Shown: in pieces, positions 46,295-59,207 of the stretch
Layout: the number at the start of each line of letters is the position of its first letter
Numbering within the stretch: the stretch's first letter is position 1
DNA from: Stereum hirsutum FP-91666 SS1
Lineage: Eukaryota; Basidiomycota; Agaricomycetes; Russulales; Stereaceae
Direction of reading: 5' to 3'
NCBI RefSeq assembly: GCF_000264905.1
Contig: NW_006763132.1
Span: forward strand, 1,217,503-1,281,502
Length of the DNA stretch: 64,000 bases
Position numbers and translations under genes: made by a program
Notes under the pieces: model-generated
The model's database searches: none
The model's input: only the letters and a program-made list of their open reading frames with translations
Told to the model about the DNA's origin: nothing

Positions 46295-47060
46295 TCCTAC
46301 GAGCTGTTTTGTCGCCACAAACCCACTTGATCTCGGTGTAGAATGTCGAAGAGGTGTAGTCTAGCCAGGGTTGTATCCTTTCCTGTTGTGTTTTTAGGTA
46401 TAAGCATCCATAGGCCGGACGGTTATCGTTGTTGTAATTTTCATGGTATTTATGAAACTAGCATGTGCCCGTGCGTCCGCACGGCTGCTTGACAATATTT
46501 TGATAGACAACGAAATGTCTGAGTGTGATAATTTTACGCTACCACAAACCATGCCCGAAGGCTTTTGGCTCCTGTGCTCAAAATGCACAGTTGTTTTATG
46601 CGCCACGAAATGTTAAGCACTTTGGCCCGAAGGTATTTGATGGTTTGGCCCCCGTGCACCGTTGGCAGAAATGTATTTCGCTCCCGTGCTCGAAGCTGTT
46701 TGACTCCTATGCCCGAGGGATTTTGTCCCAATATTCAGGGATGTTTGGCTCCCCGTCTTTCATCTGCAATATATACAGAGATTGAAATTATTTTGAGGCC
46801 CGAGTCTTGGAGCCACACTGGAGGCACAGCAATGTTCGCCCCACAGTTACTTGTTTGGACATAAACCGCCACGTTTCCGCCACGTGGTTTGTCTCCACGT
46901 GGTTTGTCTCGAGACAACTGCCTCCCCATTAAGTATTAGATAGGCGCTTTGTACTCGCGTTGGGCTGCCGGTGTCTCAAGATACACGACTACAACCATCA
47001 CCAAACAGGTATCAAGGGTCCACAGACTATCCAACGTATCCCAGTCCCTTTACCCGAAGT
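46295..47060. other. Convergent intergenic region holding a Helitron-like element
   Basis: Between two convergent genes. Most of it is the Helitron candidate listed next. Degenerate copies of a block like TGCCCGAAGGCTTTTGGCTC recur around 46551, 46622, 46690 and 46709. A 15-bp direct repeat CCACGTGGTTTGTCT sits at about 46880-46909. Confidence 0.5.
46458..46940 (-). mobile_element. Candidate non-autonomous Helitron (3' end clear, 5' end tentative)
   Basis: Read on the minus strand, the left edge is a textbook Helitron 3' terminus: a hairpin CCGTGCG-GA-CGCACGG (46484-46469), seven bases, CTAG (46461-46458), then T. Helitrons end in CTRR just after a small hairpin and insert between A and T. 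For the other end, the best candidate is TCTAATACTTAATGGG starting at 46940 and preceded by A, which fits the A|TC rule. That gives about 483 bp and no coding capacity. The 5' end is a guess from the rule alone; the element could be longer. Confidence 0.6.
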
Positions 47061-50000
47061 TCATACTCTCCCTTCCGGAGACCATCCTGGATTATTCGCC
47101 ACGACGCCACCGACGCCACCTTGTAAGACCGTATCAACAGTCACGCTCAGGTTAGGAGAGATGGCTACCGCCTCCATGGCCCAAAGTGCAACAGCGACGG
47201 TACTAAATGGTAGCAACGTCAGCTCGGTAATCAGTGCGGTCCAAGAGCGAATTTTGCTTACTTCGTGCCATTGTAATCCAGGATGCCCTCGTGCACTGGG
47301 AACTTGGTTTGAGGTCTATGACGAAGTCATTAGCCATCACAGGTCATTGCTAAAGGACGAGCATGAATGTAATGATCAAACTCACCCAAGATTCCCGACT
47401 CTCTTCCCCATCTGCCAGCCGTTGACGAACAACAGAGCACGATACGGAGGCTCTCCCTCATCCTCGAAATTGAAGGATAGCATGACGTCATACCCATCTG
47501 GCAAGCTCAGATCGAAGGTAGTGACGAAGAAACCAACACCAGCTTGGCTATCTGGTAAGCCAGAGGAGAGATCGCGGGAGGACCAGGAAGAGGTGCTGGT
47601 GTCGAAGTCAGGAAGGTGCCACCCTTGGCGTTCGCCAAAGAGGCCACCTTCGTTGAGGACGCCGCGATGTTTATCTGGGAAGCTGGGGTTGTTTTGTAAG
47701 GGCACGAGTGTAATTGTTCAGTCAGACGAATGCTATGAGATGGGTAAGACGCGGCCGTGTCCGCTTACTTATTGTATCCTCCGACCTTACCCTGTACCTT
47801 CCATGTCGAGAATTCGCCTTCACTGAGGTGGAAGCCACGGATGCCCCGAGGCGATTTAAACATGTAGTTCGTATCTGCACGCAGCATTGAATATTAGCAC
47901 AATCGACAACTTTGGTTAGAGTGAGAGGACACACTGTTGGACTCGCTGATTCCCATATTATCCTATCGCGCTTGTATTAGAAATGGCCAAAGCTGTGATA
48001 GATGCACTCACAATGACGACAGTAACGACGTTGTCTTCACCAGCGCGCAGGGAGCCATTGGAAAATGTGTAAACTTCGTCTGTCTCGTCGATGATTAATT
48101 TGTTGTCCGAGGAGCTATGAGTGGCGTCAACTTCGGGATAATCAGGGAAATTGTGGGGTCTTACTTTCCGTAGGATGTCTTCAGGAACCAGTCGTTCACC
48201 CATACACTTGCAGCGAAAGCTATGATAGATGGTGTTAGTTCGGGCTCGTCGCATGCAGACAGGATACTCATTACCTTCACCACCGTTGAGTGACAGGTTC
48301 ATGGATGCTTCCATGCCAGTCGAGTTGAAATGACCACGCCAGATAGCAATGTTCTCGCAGCTGGAAAACAAAAACCAGTGTCCACATCAGCAAGCATAAT
48401 GGATCAAGCACGATGATAGGACTCACAACTGGTAGTCGCACTGATACAATATCCTGCCATCGCCATAATTCATTGGATATGGGATATTCGATGTCGTACG
48501 GTTCGCCACAGTCCAACTGCCATCATCGTACCCGTCGAGGACCTCGGGCAGACTATCCGCAAACCTCCAGTTCTCCAACACCGGCGCGACTATCTCTTTC
48601 GTTCTACCACTATCCATCTCCAGGTTCCCGATGAACCCACCAATGGAGGTCACTGCAGCCGAGGCTCTATCATCGATGCCGACTGGTTCGCTATTCCATG
48701 TTACCGAGGAGACGGTTGGCGGAGCGATAACGGTGAGTGTGACACTCGAGTTCAGGTCGCCACGAATGTCTAGAGAGCCCGAGTCTGATATAGAGGCGTT
48801 GCGGACGAGGTGCGGTCCACCGACGAGAACAGTCGTGTTCGTACCGAACTGCCAGTATCTCGCAAATGGGTCTTCCTCGGTTGAGCCGCTGGCGATGACG
48901 GGGGCCCAGAATGTAGACGCCGTCACGTAGTCGGCGTATAGAACGAGCTGAAGGTCGGAATCCCAAAGCGTGACAAGGCCTTCGATCCCTTCGGATAAGG
49001 CGATGTTCGTGGCGTTTACGTCTTGAGCCAGCGAGGAAAATGCGATGGACGAGGAGTTTGTCTGGATTGTTGGAGTGCCTTGCAGATATATGGAGGCTTC
49101 GTGCTCTTGGTTGGAGTCGCCGTAGAGTAGAATAACGTCGCGAGACCCGATCTGACCTGCGAACATGACTTGCGCCGTAGAATACAGTACACGGGAATTG
49201 GCACCGAAGCTGTAGTCTCCCAGGATCATTTTGGACTGACGACCTCCTAGAGTGATGTTCGAGACAGCTTGGGGTATGGTCAGATTCCCAACCGACGTCA
49301 GAATGTCCATAGTAAACGAAGTTATGGCCCTGTCACGTTGTAGGATGGTCATCAGTACAGGAGCATGACGGCGAGAAAAACAAGCATACGTAGACGCTGA
49401 ATCGTTTTGTCTCACTATCCAATAGCTCGAGCTTGTGTCGGGATTCATCAACTTGACAGCGAAGGCATCTGGATTCGACACTGTTACCGCACTGGTACTG
49501 CTATTCCCGATCCAGTCCGTCTTGTAGAACTCAGGAGAGCTCCTCAGGAAAATAGCCTGCAGTTTAAGCTCATCGTACTTCGTGTTGATGTCGCGGTTTT
49601 CTGCTATAGCGGCCCCATAATCATAGGAAGCTGTTTCGCAACAGCGGGTTGGCGTGATTTCAGGAAGCATGTTGGGATTTACTCACTGTACACGCCAGGG
49701 AATGGAAGCCCTCCCCAGGAGGTACCGCTGCAACGATGGGCACTGAGTGGCAAGTGCTGTGGATCGAAGAGCGGGTGCTTACCCATAAACCATGTAGAAA
49801 TTTATCATCTTCCCGTTTGCTGCCCACAGTGAACGATAGTATACCGACTCGTAATCCGGCCCTGTCATTAATCGACAACCATCATATCCGGGGGCATTTG
49901 GTCCCTGCGAGCAGTGTAAGCTCAGAGACACGCTCATGGCAAGAGATCAAATCCTTACCCAGGCACCATTGTAACCGCCTTCCCACTGCAAACGTCGTGA

Positions 50001-51358
50001 CGTGATTAGACGGAGAGGCGATGGGTAGTGGACATGCATACCTCTGGGAAATACATCGGTTCGTTTGGGTTGACCTTTGCATGATGATCATAATAGTCCG
50101 TGGTGTATGCACGCCAGGTTAAGGGGGTAGCGCACGCATTCTGGGGATACCCGTCAACGCTGAGGAGGATACTTAGGGGTATCTCTCGAGGGAAACATGA
50201 ATAGAGAAGTACCCGTAGATATCGACGGCACCCTGGCGGATGTGGAATATGTTAGCAAAGGAAGGATATGACAAGTCGACGACATACAGTTCCGTTTATA
50301 AAGCTGTCTTTCTCTCCGGGGTCATTATAAGTCCAAGGAACACTGAAGGGTGTAGTGTTGCCTCAGAACCAGCGGTATATCGCGAGGACACAAACGACGT
50401 ACACTATGGATGAATTAAGATACACGTCTTCGAGTTGTTGAAAGTATTCCGCTAGACCGTAACCAGTCTGGGAATACTCGTTGTCTGTTCAAATCCATGG
50501 TGAGGACCCATTCCTCGACGTCAAGGGTTGCATGAGCTCACCGATCTGAATGGCTGAAATATGGCCCACCGTAAGTAACACCGTATGAAGAGCTAGAGGT
50601 GTGCTCGAGCCTCACCAATGACCGGCCCGCCTTCTGTAACCTGGTTAGCAATGGTTTTGTCTATGACAGCTTGAATATAAGGTGTCCAGGCCGCCTGATA
50701 ATCGGTTGCATTGGTTCGGAGAGTGCCCGCAACCTCGGTGGTCACCCAGTGGGCAATTCCGCCTGCTGTAGTCTCAGCATTGATATACGGACCTGGTCGG
50801 AGGACGATCCATATGCCTGCTTCGCGTGCAGCGTCGTAGAGAGGCTGGAGGTCACGGAACGAGTCAAAGTCGACTACGCCGGGTGTTGGATTTGTCTGAG
50901 AGCATTCGTAAGTCAATCTACCCAATTGTTCATAGACGAGGATGGCCTACCAAGCCCCAGTGGAGGTAGACACTGATCGCGTTGAGGCCGGCCGCCTTGA
51001 TCTTCTGAAGGATGTCAGGCCACAGTGAGGGAACGGGAAGACGGAATGTATGGAACTCTCCAGAGCTTCCGTACCATTTAGCATGGCCAAACAAGGTGAT
51101 AACAATGAGGAAGACTTACTAGAGAAGAATACGCTGGCCCTTCACGAAAAGGCTATACTTGTCCCAACCGACCTCATCAGTACGATTGTTGGTTGAAAAA
51201 TTCAACTCGGACGTCGTATCATCCAACGCTTGAATAGACGAAAAGGAGTGATCTGAGGCGAAGGAGAACGCGGTGGCGCGAGTAGCAGAACTGGTCCAAA
51301 GAAGCGCGAGCAGCAAGCTCGACGACCAACTACCCTTGGTAATAGGTAGAAAGCGCAT
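47061..51358 (-). CDS. Secreted GH35 beta-galactosidase (LacA-like)
   Basis: A large multi-exon gene; the start ATG at 51358 opens a signal peptide ([20 protein letters not shown]…SSATRATA). The catalytic domain shows [71 protein letters not shown] (acid/base Glu in NEY) and [15 protein letters not shown] (nucleophile Glu in PE). Downstream are the beta-sandwich domains ([91 protein letters not shown]) and the end [20 protein letters not shown]. The stop is at 47061-47063. One exon is only 12 bases (50553-50542) and supplies part of the acid/base motif. The enzyme releases terminal beta-galactose from lactose, galactans and xyloglucan. Confidence 0.9.
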
Positions 51359-51824
51359 TTTGCGTACATCGTACGCTGTTCGACGAACGCTCAAGCTTTA
51401 TATCAACAGAATAGCCTGAATTAAGGAACGCCATTTTTGTTGCAACAGAAGGTCTTGTGAACATGAGGAGGTGTTGAGAAGCAGAACAAGCAGGGCTCGT
51501 GACCGCGTTTGATCTATCGACGGCGGGGAAGTTGGGACCGGGATGGATGCTCAGGCGAGTGGCCGGACCGCAGGAATATCAACACTCGACCAAGGTCAGT
51601 CACAAGACGGGAGGTAAAGGTCAAGGACGAGAGGGGCCCTTGGGTGCCTGCTGCAAGATGGTCGTGACTGAGAGGTTAGGATGCGGAGCCACACGATGGC
51701 CTCCTATCTCGACCGTGGGAGAGCACGCCACAGCTGTGTCAACCTGAACAAGTCGAGTGGGCGCCACTGAACGTTTCTTGCAAACTACTATCTTGTTTCC
51801 TGACCATCATCTCAGCTTGTCTTC
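51359..51824. other. Divergent intergenic region, GH35 and Tfb2
   Basis: A 466-bp stretch between the beta-galactosidase start and the Tfb2 start. CTTTATATCAAC on the minus strand near 51399 could be a TATA-like element of the beta-galactosidase. Nothing else was seen. Confidence 0.4.
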
Positions 51825-53929
51825 ATGCCAATCGCCGTGGAGAAGCAAGAAGAACAAACGAGCGGACCAAGCCCCCATGCTCTTCTCCCCTTTCTTCAGT
51901 CCCAGTCTCAGACCGCACTCACCCGTCTCTACAACCGGCCCTCGTCATGTCTCTCCATCTTTCGGTAGGCAATCTCTGCCCTGCCTTTGCCCACAGTCTC
52001 GTCCGACTATGAGGCCCTCTGTCTCTTAGCCTTCTCGCTCCCGTCGAGCGACAACTCGTCATGAATCTTCTTTGGCTGGAGTCGGCCATCCCCACGAATA
52101 CCATGAGCTCCTGGGTAGTAAAGGAGAACAAGAAGTGAGTTATTATCCTCTTGAGAACTGTACTGTGCTGAATACCTGCGCAGATTTTTCGACGAAGCCC
52201 TAGCTCAATTAACACGGCTTCATATCCTCCCTAATCCATCTGCCAAGCTGGGCCTCAACCCAACCTTCAAGACCAGCCTTCGACATGCAATTACAGGCGG
52301 GTGCGTTGGTCGGTTTGTTCCAACGAAAGACGATGCTGACATTCCCATAGTGGTACGAGTGGTAGTTTTGGTGTTCCAGCGGAGGCAGATGATAAGAGAG
52401 GCCCACCGAGCGTTGAGATACTGGACACGTACGCCTTGGAGCGATGGGAGGTCGGTCATTTTTGTTGTCGTAGAAGCCCTCAGGGGGGCTGACCTTTCCT
52501 TATAGACTATCCTGCATTTCATGGTATCCTCTGGAACAGGCCAAATGCCCACAAAACCGTCACAAGGCGTTTTGTACCTCCTACAACGCAGCAAGCTCAT
52601 GGCTCCGACTCAGTGCGTTTAGTTGATGCTATTGGCCGCCTTTCTTTTTTGTTCAAACTTTCCATGGTCATATTTCGGTCATAAAGAGGCACATTGCAGA
52701 TCACTTCGTCAGGATTCCAATTCCTCTTACACACGCCACACGCCCAGCTCTGGGAGCTGTTGTTGCAGTATCTTGCAATGGTTGAAGTGAGATCGATACT
52801 TTCATATAACTCGGCCTTCCCGCTGCTTATACAGTGGTTCCCTTAGGAACGGCAGATGGATCTTGTCGAGGTACTCAGCTTCCTCTTCATGCTCTCTACC
52901 ATGGAGCTCGGTCGGGTACGACAGTTTCATGTTTCTAGGCGCCACAAATATATATTGATCAGACCCACAGGATTATTCGGCAGAAAGCCTGAGTGATACC
53001 CAAAAAGCCATGCTTGAAGATCTCCGTGATTACGGTCTGATCTGGCAGCGCAAGGTGCGACTTTACCCAGTCTTGTTTTTGAGGACCAGCGCTAAGTTGT
53101 GTATCGGGTTAGGCTACTTCCCGTCGGTTCAGCCCTACTCGTCTAGCGACGACTCTTACTTCTTCATTACCACCTCTACCCACTGCCTCCGGAACGGGTA
53201 CAAGTGGAACTGGACAGACGCAAGGCTTCATCATCCTAGAAACGAACTATCGATTGTATGCGTACACAGGTTGGTTTTTTGCCTTCCGTGAACCAGCGTC
53301 AAGTTATTGAATCATTTATGGGGCTGTGGTTGATGTCATGCAGATAATCCACTACAGACGGCGGTTCTGAACCTGTTTGTGACGATGAAGAGTCGATTTC
53401 CGAATCTTGTGGTGGGTTCCATCACAAGGGACAGTGTACGGAAGGCGCTGTCGAACGGGATCACGGCAGACCAAGTATGTAGTTTCAAGTCAGAACCGCC
53501 ACTTTTGGCTTGTGCTCACATGTGGCACATAGATCATAAGTTATTTGACGACATACGCACATCCTCAGATGCGTAAAAACGTGAGTCGATGTCGTTCGTT
53601 CGTGGCTCTCATATGTTGACCCATTATATGATATGCAGACGCCCTTGCTGCCTGTGACGGTTCAAGACCAGATCCGACTATGGGAGCTCGAGCGGAACAG
53701 GCTCAAATCTCAGGAGGGATTCCTGTACACCGCATTCGCCTCGCAAGCCGATTACGAATACGTCCTCACTTACGCTAAACAGCTCGACGTCGTCCTCTGG
53801 GAGAACCCCACCAAGCGATGTTTCTTCGGCACGATGGAGGGCCATGCGAATATTAGGGGTTTTATCGAGAGGAGGACGGCGGCTGGGGGTGGTGGGGCCG
53901 GTGCTGGCTTGGGAGGCGGCGGGTTTTAG
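51825..53929 (+). CDS. TFB2: TFIIH subunit Tfb2 (p52)
   Basis: About eleven exons (51825-51964, 52030-52134, from 52184, and so on). N-terminal text: ALLPFLQSQSQTALTRLYNR, PSSCLSIFRLLAPVERQLVM, NLLWLESAIPTNTMSSWVVK, FFDEALAQLTRLHILPN. Later exons read FQFLLHTPHAQLWELLLQYL, ERQMDLVEVLSFLFMLSTME, LEDLRDYGLIWQRK, SRRFSPTRLATTLTSSLPPL, GFIILETNYRLYAYTDNPLQ, FPNLVVGSITRDSVRKALSN and the C-terminal LLPVTVQDQIRLWELERNRL. These match the Tfb2/p52 family of core TFIIH, which anchors the XPB/Ssl2 helicase in transcription initiation and nucleotide excision repair. The start at 51825 was picked because it is the first ATG in frame with exon 1; the nearest downstream ATG is in another frame. A Gly-rich tail ends the protein. 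Confidence 0.9.
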
Positions 53930-54319
53930 CTGAGTGCGTTGTGATGGTATGTAGATGTGCACATTCGGCCAGACTGCAGTTCGATATGTATTTGTGGGCC
54001 AGGGTTGAATTACTGCGGAGTGCGACGAGTAGTGAACTCTAGCTAAGTGCGGTGCGACGCAGGAAGCAGCTATGACAAGTATGGCAGACAAGACGGTCGA
54101 GTCTATCGTGATCGTGGTGGTATGGGGAGAAGATAAAATTGATGACTTCCTCAGCAAAACAACAAGACAAACGAAATCACAGAAATGGAATCGAACAACA
54201 CGACCCACGAGTAACACAACAACATCATCAACATCATCAACCACGGTCATGTCATGCAAAGGATCCAGCAGGGAGAACAAGAGGGTAAGGAAGAAAAGGT
54301 ATAAAGAAGGGACCAAAAT
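53930..54319. other. Short convergent intergenic gap
   Basis: About 390 bp between the stops of Tfb2 (plus) and the GIT1-like gene (minus). Simple CAACA/CATCAAC-type repeats occur near 54195-54245. No gene was seen. Confidence 0.5.
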
Positions 54320-57240
54320 CTAAGCCGAGATCGCTTCTTTTTCTTTCTCCTGGAGTGATCCGTCGCTCGTAGGCTCGACCCATGATTCGGCACTATCGGG
54401 GAGGATGCCCATCTGCGATGTGTCCCAGCCGTGGGCTTCGAGGTATTCGCGGAACTATTGAACAGGATGAAATGGCGTCAGATGCGGTAAGGAAAGCTTG
54501 GAGACCAAGTGGACACAGTGCAAGGAAAGGAAGGAGGACGTACAGCGAGATCTTCGTTGGCCATTCCATCCGCAGAGAGAGGCCTGATGAAGAAGAAGGT
54601 TATGAGGGCGCTCAAGATGGCAAGGCCTACATGCGAATCAACCGACGAAGGAATTTACGAAGTCAGTATGAGTTTCCACCACAATTTAAAGGAGACGAGT
54701 GGACGTACCGCTGCCGACCCAGAAGGGTCCAGTGTTGCCCTTCGGGCTGTCCGCTCCGCCAAATGCTAAAAGGAACACAATGAGTTGTAACATTACGATA
54801 GCAAATAACCGAATGCAAACCGTACCTGCGATCATGGGAGGGAAGGCTGGACAGAACACAGTCATCATCAGCTTGTGACTTTATAGCGAGGAGATGTGAA
54901 GCATACCCCAAGTACCGACGAAAGCACCAATCTTGCCCATGGCCGCTGCGATACCGTAGAACTGACCACGAACGGCGGTAGGGCTCGATTTGGAGGCGAG
55001 GAGACCAAGGCAGTTACCGGGGCCTGCAAGGTACAAAAACGAATGAGCGTGATGAATGGCTATCGGGACTGGACATGTCGAAGCGCGCGTACCGAATTCG
55101 CCGAATGACAGGAATATACCGTAGACAACCTGCGAAAGGTCAAGAAAAAGTCAGATGACGGTGATAGGTTGCAGATTTGGTAGAGCATACCGCAAATGCG
55201 CCGATGTTGTCCACGAGCCTTTGAACGAACGAGATATCAGCTTGGTGCATCGAGAGTATCGACGCGAAGATGTAATCACTTGGTATACAATCCACTCATG
55301 ATGAAACCGATGATGGCTTGCAACAAGAGGCCGGTGATCTGAGGAAGTTACATAATGAGTCAGAGGCGGAACGATAGGGCTGGTCAGCATGGTATACTGA
55401 CCATGGTGTATTTGGGTCCGAGATAGTCGACGACGAATGCGCCGGTCATCGTTCCTAAGCAAGTCAACGAATGATGATCAGAAAAACGCGGCAAATGAAC
55501 GTTTGTTCGGACTGTGACATGCCTGGGATATAGAACAAGCTGAATACAGAAAAACCCGCTGCGTTAGTGTCATGTAGTAGGGTAACACCAAGATCCTGCA
55601 GACTACGCACTTGATGACCACATTCCAGCCGAAGACAACTGTAAGGGACGAGCTGCCGCCGGTGATGCTGTAGGAAGAGAATATGAGCATTGAACGTCGT
55701 ACTTGATTTGGGCCACGGGATTGAACGAGACGTACGTGTCAACGACCGTTGAAGAGTACAATCCGAACTAAAGATGCGCATAATAGTATGAGTATCTCCC
55801 AGCACGCTATGTCGTAGCGGTTGACATACTGGATATCTGTGGTGTCAGGAGTGAAATTGAGTATTACAACAGTTATGGTGACAAGACGGACATACGCACG
55901 TAATGAAATCGTAGATGAACCTGCAAACATCGAGAAAACGGCTCTATTCAGTAACTTCGCAACTTCTGATTCCACTGGCACAACGAGCAGAGAACATACC
56001 ACGTCAAACAGATGGCAAGCAAGCTAACCCAATAACGGCGAATGATCAAGAGATAGGGAATCTTAGCGCGCTTCATCGAGTCTCTCCTGAATCTGGTGGG
56101 CTCGACCATCTTGAGACGCCAGATGAAAACAAGGACGGCCGGGACGACACCAAGGCCGAGTGAAAGACGCCACACGGCACGGAGGTGGTTGTTACCGAAG
56201 CTACATGGAGTTTTTGTTGAGCGTTTGTATGTTGGAGATGATGAGTGCAAAATGGGAGACGCACATCCAGAAAAGGACGAGGGGGACGAAGGCACCGACG
56301 ACGAAGCCCCAATCGATCATGGTGTCTGGAGCAAAGTTGGTAAGTAAGTGACGATATTGGAGAGAAATTTACGAAATTGTTTCACGCACTGGTGGCAAGG
56401 ACGAACCACCTGTTCTGGGCACGTTTGCTGATACCTTCCTCCTCGGATTGCTCGGAGGCTGCGACGGAGCCACATGGATATTCTGCGCCAATACCAATGC
56501 CGAGCAAGAAACTGTCGAACACGGTGTTGAGACACACTGCTCGCAAGAGAATAAGCTCTGCACTGACCGGCAAGCACTAAGCATGGCGAGCATACCACCC
56601 AGACTATGGTGTGCGCCTGAGGAGGCAGCAGAGAGACCAGAGAAGAGAGCAACAATGCCGGTAGCAAGCATCTAAAGATGGCGCAAGTTGGTTGGACCTG
56701 CAGACAGAGGGAATACTAGAAAACAAACCATTCCGAATTTACGGCCCACTCTATCGGAGAGATAGCCAAAGGTGAGCATGCCGACGACCGTGCCCGCAAA
56801 CGCGAGAGAGCTGAGCGTCTGGCTGTAATTGTGAGCAGCAATGGCGTCGGAGCCATAGATCTGCTTCAACACTGTTTGATGTGCATGAGGGGTTGAAGCT
56901 GGAGGGTGAGAAGTGCATTGTATGTTACGCACGAGTATTCACTGTCGGGGAACTTAGGTTAGTATAACCGAATTGGGAAGCGGTATTGGGGACATGAGTT
57001 GTGCATACCGCTTCCGATGACGTTGTTCGCATAGCCTGAGTAAACACAAGTGAGATTTCGAAGTTGGCTTTCGGATGAAGAAGTGCAAACCATCTGAGAA
57101 GAGAGCCGTGCCGGCACTGTAGGGAGACAAAATTAGGTTGTGAGAAGAGAGAGAAATGGAGAGAACACGGACGCAAAGATCATGGAGACCTTCGAGAGGC
57201 CGCGGGGGGTCGACTGAACAGCGACGACGAGGTCTGCCAT
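54320..57240 (-). CDS. GIT1: GIT1-type MFS glycerophosphodiester permease
   Basis: Many short exons. Start at 57240: [20 protein letters not shown]. Readable pieces in order: [57 protein letters not shown] followed by GRKFGM (MFS motif), [199 protein letters not shown], and the cytosolic tail [17 protein letters not shown]. The GIGIGAEYP…SVAASE block and early [14 protein letters not shown] are typical of yeast-type Git1 permeases importing glycerophosphoinositol or glycerophosphocholine; phosphate transport is the close alternative. Confidence 0.85.
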
Positions 57241-58060
57241 GGCTGCTCCCACTGTGACTTCGCGATGGACGATGAGGGAAAGAAGAAGGCCGGCGTCCGC
57301 TTATCATTTTGTAGCCAGGTTTTATAGACCGCCGTCAGAGCTCGCTGCTTTCGCCGACTTGTTCGTTCCTGCATCACTTCATATCTCGCCCCGACGCACG
57401 CGCGCTCTCCGCCGGCTCCTATTGGCGGCCACTCTCCGCTCATGACGCCGCCCGTTCTCGTTCGACATTTCCTCGCACAATTTCACCCGAATTTTTCTCT
57501 TCAAGCTCACCACGTCAGCGCTCAGCACCGGCGCCGCAGTCGACGCGGACCCACTCTGCCACGTTGTCTATCATAGACAACCCATGCGGGTCTTGTTACT
57601 TATCGCTGCTCTCTATCTTTTCTTCTGGCATACGTACTTGAACTCCTGGCTCCGACTCGTACCATCTCCTTCAGTATCGACTCCGACTGTGCCTCATCGC
57701 ACCAGCCATACCCTATCAAATAATACATATTCCACCTAGTGGCCTTCATCTGCCAACGTTTCTCTTTGTGCCTATGCGACACTAGTGACTTTCGCGCGGC
57801 TAAGGCACTATCCGCACAGTACATCCATCTAGAGCACCCGATTGCCATCTCTGACACCCTTGGGCCTTGCTCCAACCAAGCTCCAACTGACGCCTCCTCG
57901 ACATCTACTCTGCATTGCGCCCGGACCGCTTCCCACCATCGTGCGCCCACCGTCGCCTCCTTCCGTCCAACTTCCTTCCAAAGACTCGACATAGCTTTTC
58001 TTCATGCTCCGGCGGCAACTCACATCTATGCTCGATTTGTCTTCTCTTCGTTATGGACTC

Positions 58061-58069
58061 TATATAAGG
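58061..58069 (+). promoter_or_regulatory. Possible TATA box
   Basis: TATATAAGG on the plus strand. It is about 1.15 kb before the CPSF6-like ATG, so it may drive a spliced leader of that gene or an unknown noncoding transcript. Confidence 0.3.
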
Positions 58070-58308
58070 ACTCGCACCTCCTAGTTCAGCTTTCTCGGGC
58101 TGACAAACACGCCACCCAACAGGGTCAGGGACCACACGGAGATCTCTTCGGTCTTCTTCACATTCTTAGAGACACCCCACGGCCACTGCGCCCTTATATT
58201 TGGGGCCTCCAGCCAACAATCTAAGTAGTCGGAGGCACCAAGCATTAATGACCGTCCACAGCCTCATTACGGAACCCACTCTAACCCAATACACCTTCGT
58301 CTTTGGAA

Positions 58309-58533
58309 AAAACCACCGGTGGTTTTGTCTCTGCCTGTGATCCTGCTTTCCTGTTTCACCGTCGCCGTTTCCCGTCCCAATCTGGAACACCTTCCTGTGC
58401 GACTCTGAGTGAGCTCACACAATGAGCTCACCTAATCGACGGAGTCACAGCCGGACCTGTTTTCCATCTCACCAAGTGGTAGTATCAGACGTCGGAGAGG
58501 TATCGTTGGCCGTACACCGTTGAATCAACGGTG
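58309..58533. repeat. Two perfect inverted repeats
   Basis: AAAACCACCGGTGGTTTT (58309-58326) is an 18-bp perfect palindrome. CACCGTTGAATCAACGGTG (58515-58533) is a 9-bp inverted repeat with a single central base. TGAGCTCAC occurs twice between them, near 58410 and 58424. Confidence 0.8.
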
Positions 58534-59207
58534 AATAGTATGCTATACGGAAGCAGCGATAGGTTAAAGTTATTGTAAATAATGTCCCTTGATGAATACA
58601 CATTGCGGGGAGTAGCACTATACTTCATCAACGTCCAGAAAGTTCAGTCTGCATTCACTATTTAGTTCAACCAAAAGGCCGTTGAATGATGTGGGCCACC
58701 ATTGCACGCCACAGCCAGTTACAAACTCCGCGACCCTCCACCCGGGAAGTGCCGGAGCCTACGTGAGGCCTCTGGAACGCCGATCACGTCTGAACCTGAA
58801 CGTCGACCACGACCACGACACCGACCTACTCTGCTCTGCCCGCCGCGCCCGCTGCTTCTCATAGACGCTCTTTCAACTCATTACCTCCTGTATCTATAGC
58901 TTACGAGTGAGTACAGCGCCCAATGTTCATCTCCAGACTGACCCTCGTGTTCTCTCATTTTCTCCCTCTTTCCCTTTGCCTCGTATCGTCGCGAAGAAAA
59001 CCTGTAATCTGACCTGTTGTTGTCTTGTTTTGTGTCCTATGTTGTAATCGCGTCGCGTCGCGTCACGTCACCTTCCTGTCTTCTTTGTCACTACAACGCC
59101 TGTCATCTCGCGCACTCTCAAACAAAAGACTCTTTGAACCTTCGTCTATCATCTGTTTGACCTTCAAACGTTTGACTTTCTGCTCGACACGCAAGTAGAA
59201 CAAAAAC

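Larger units (their letters stand above)
57241..59207. other. 2 kb divergent intergenic region
   Basis: Separates the GIT1-like and CPSF6-like genes. Several overlapping open frames lie at 57600-58390 on both strands without domains. It contains a TATATAAGG element near 58061 and two palindromes near 58309 and 58515. A long transcribed leader for the downstream RRM gene, possibly with introns (GTGAGT near 58909), is likely. Confidence 0.4.
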
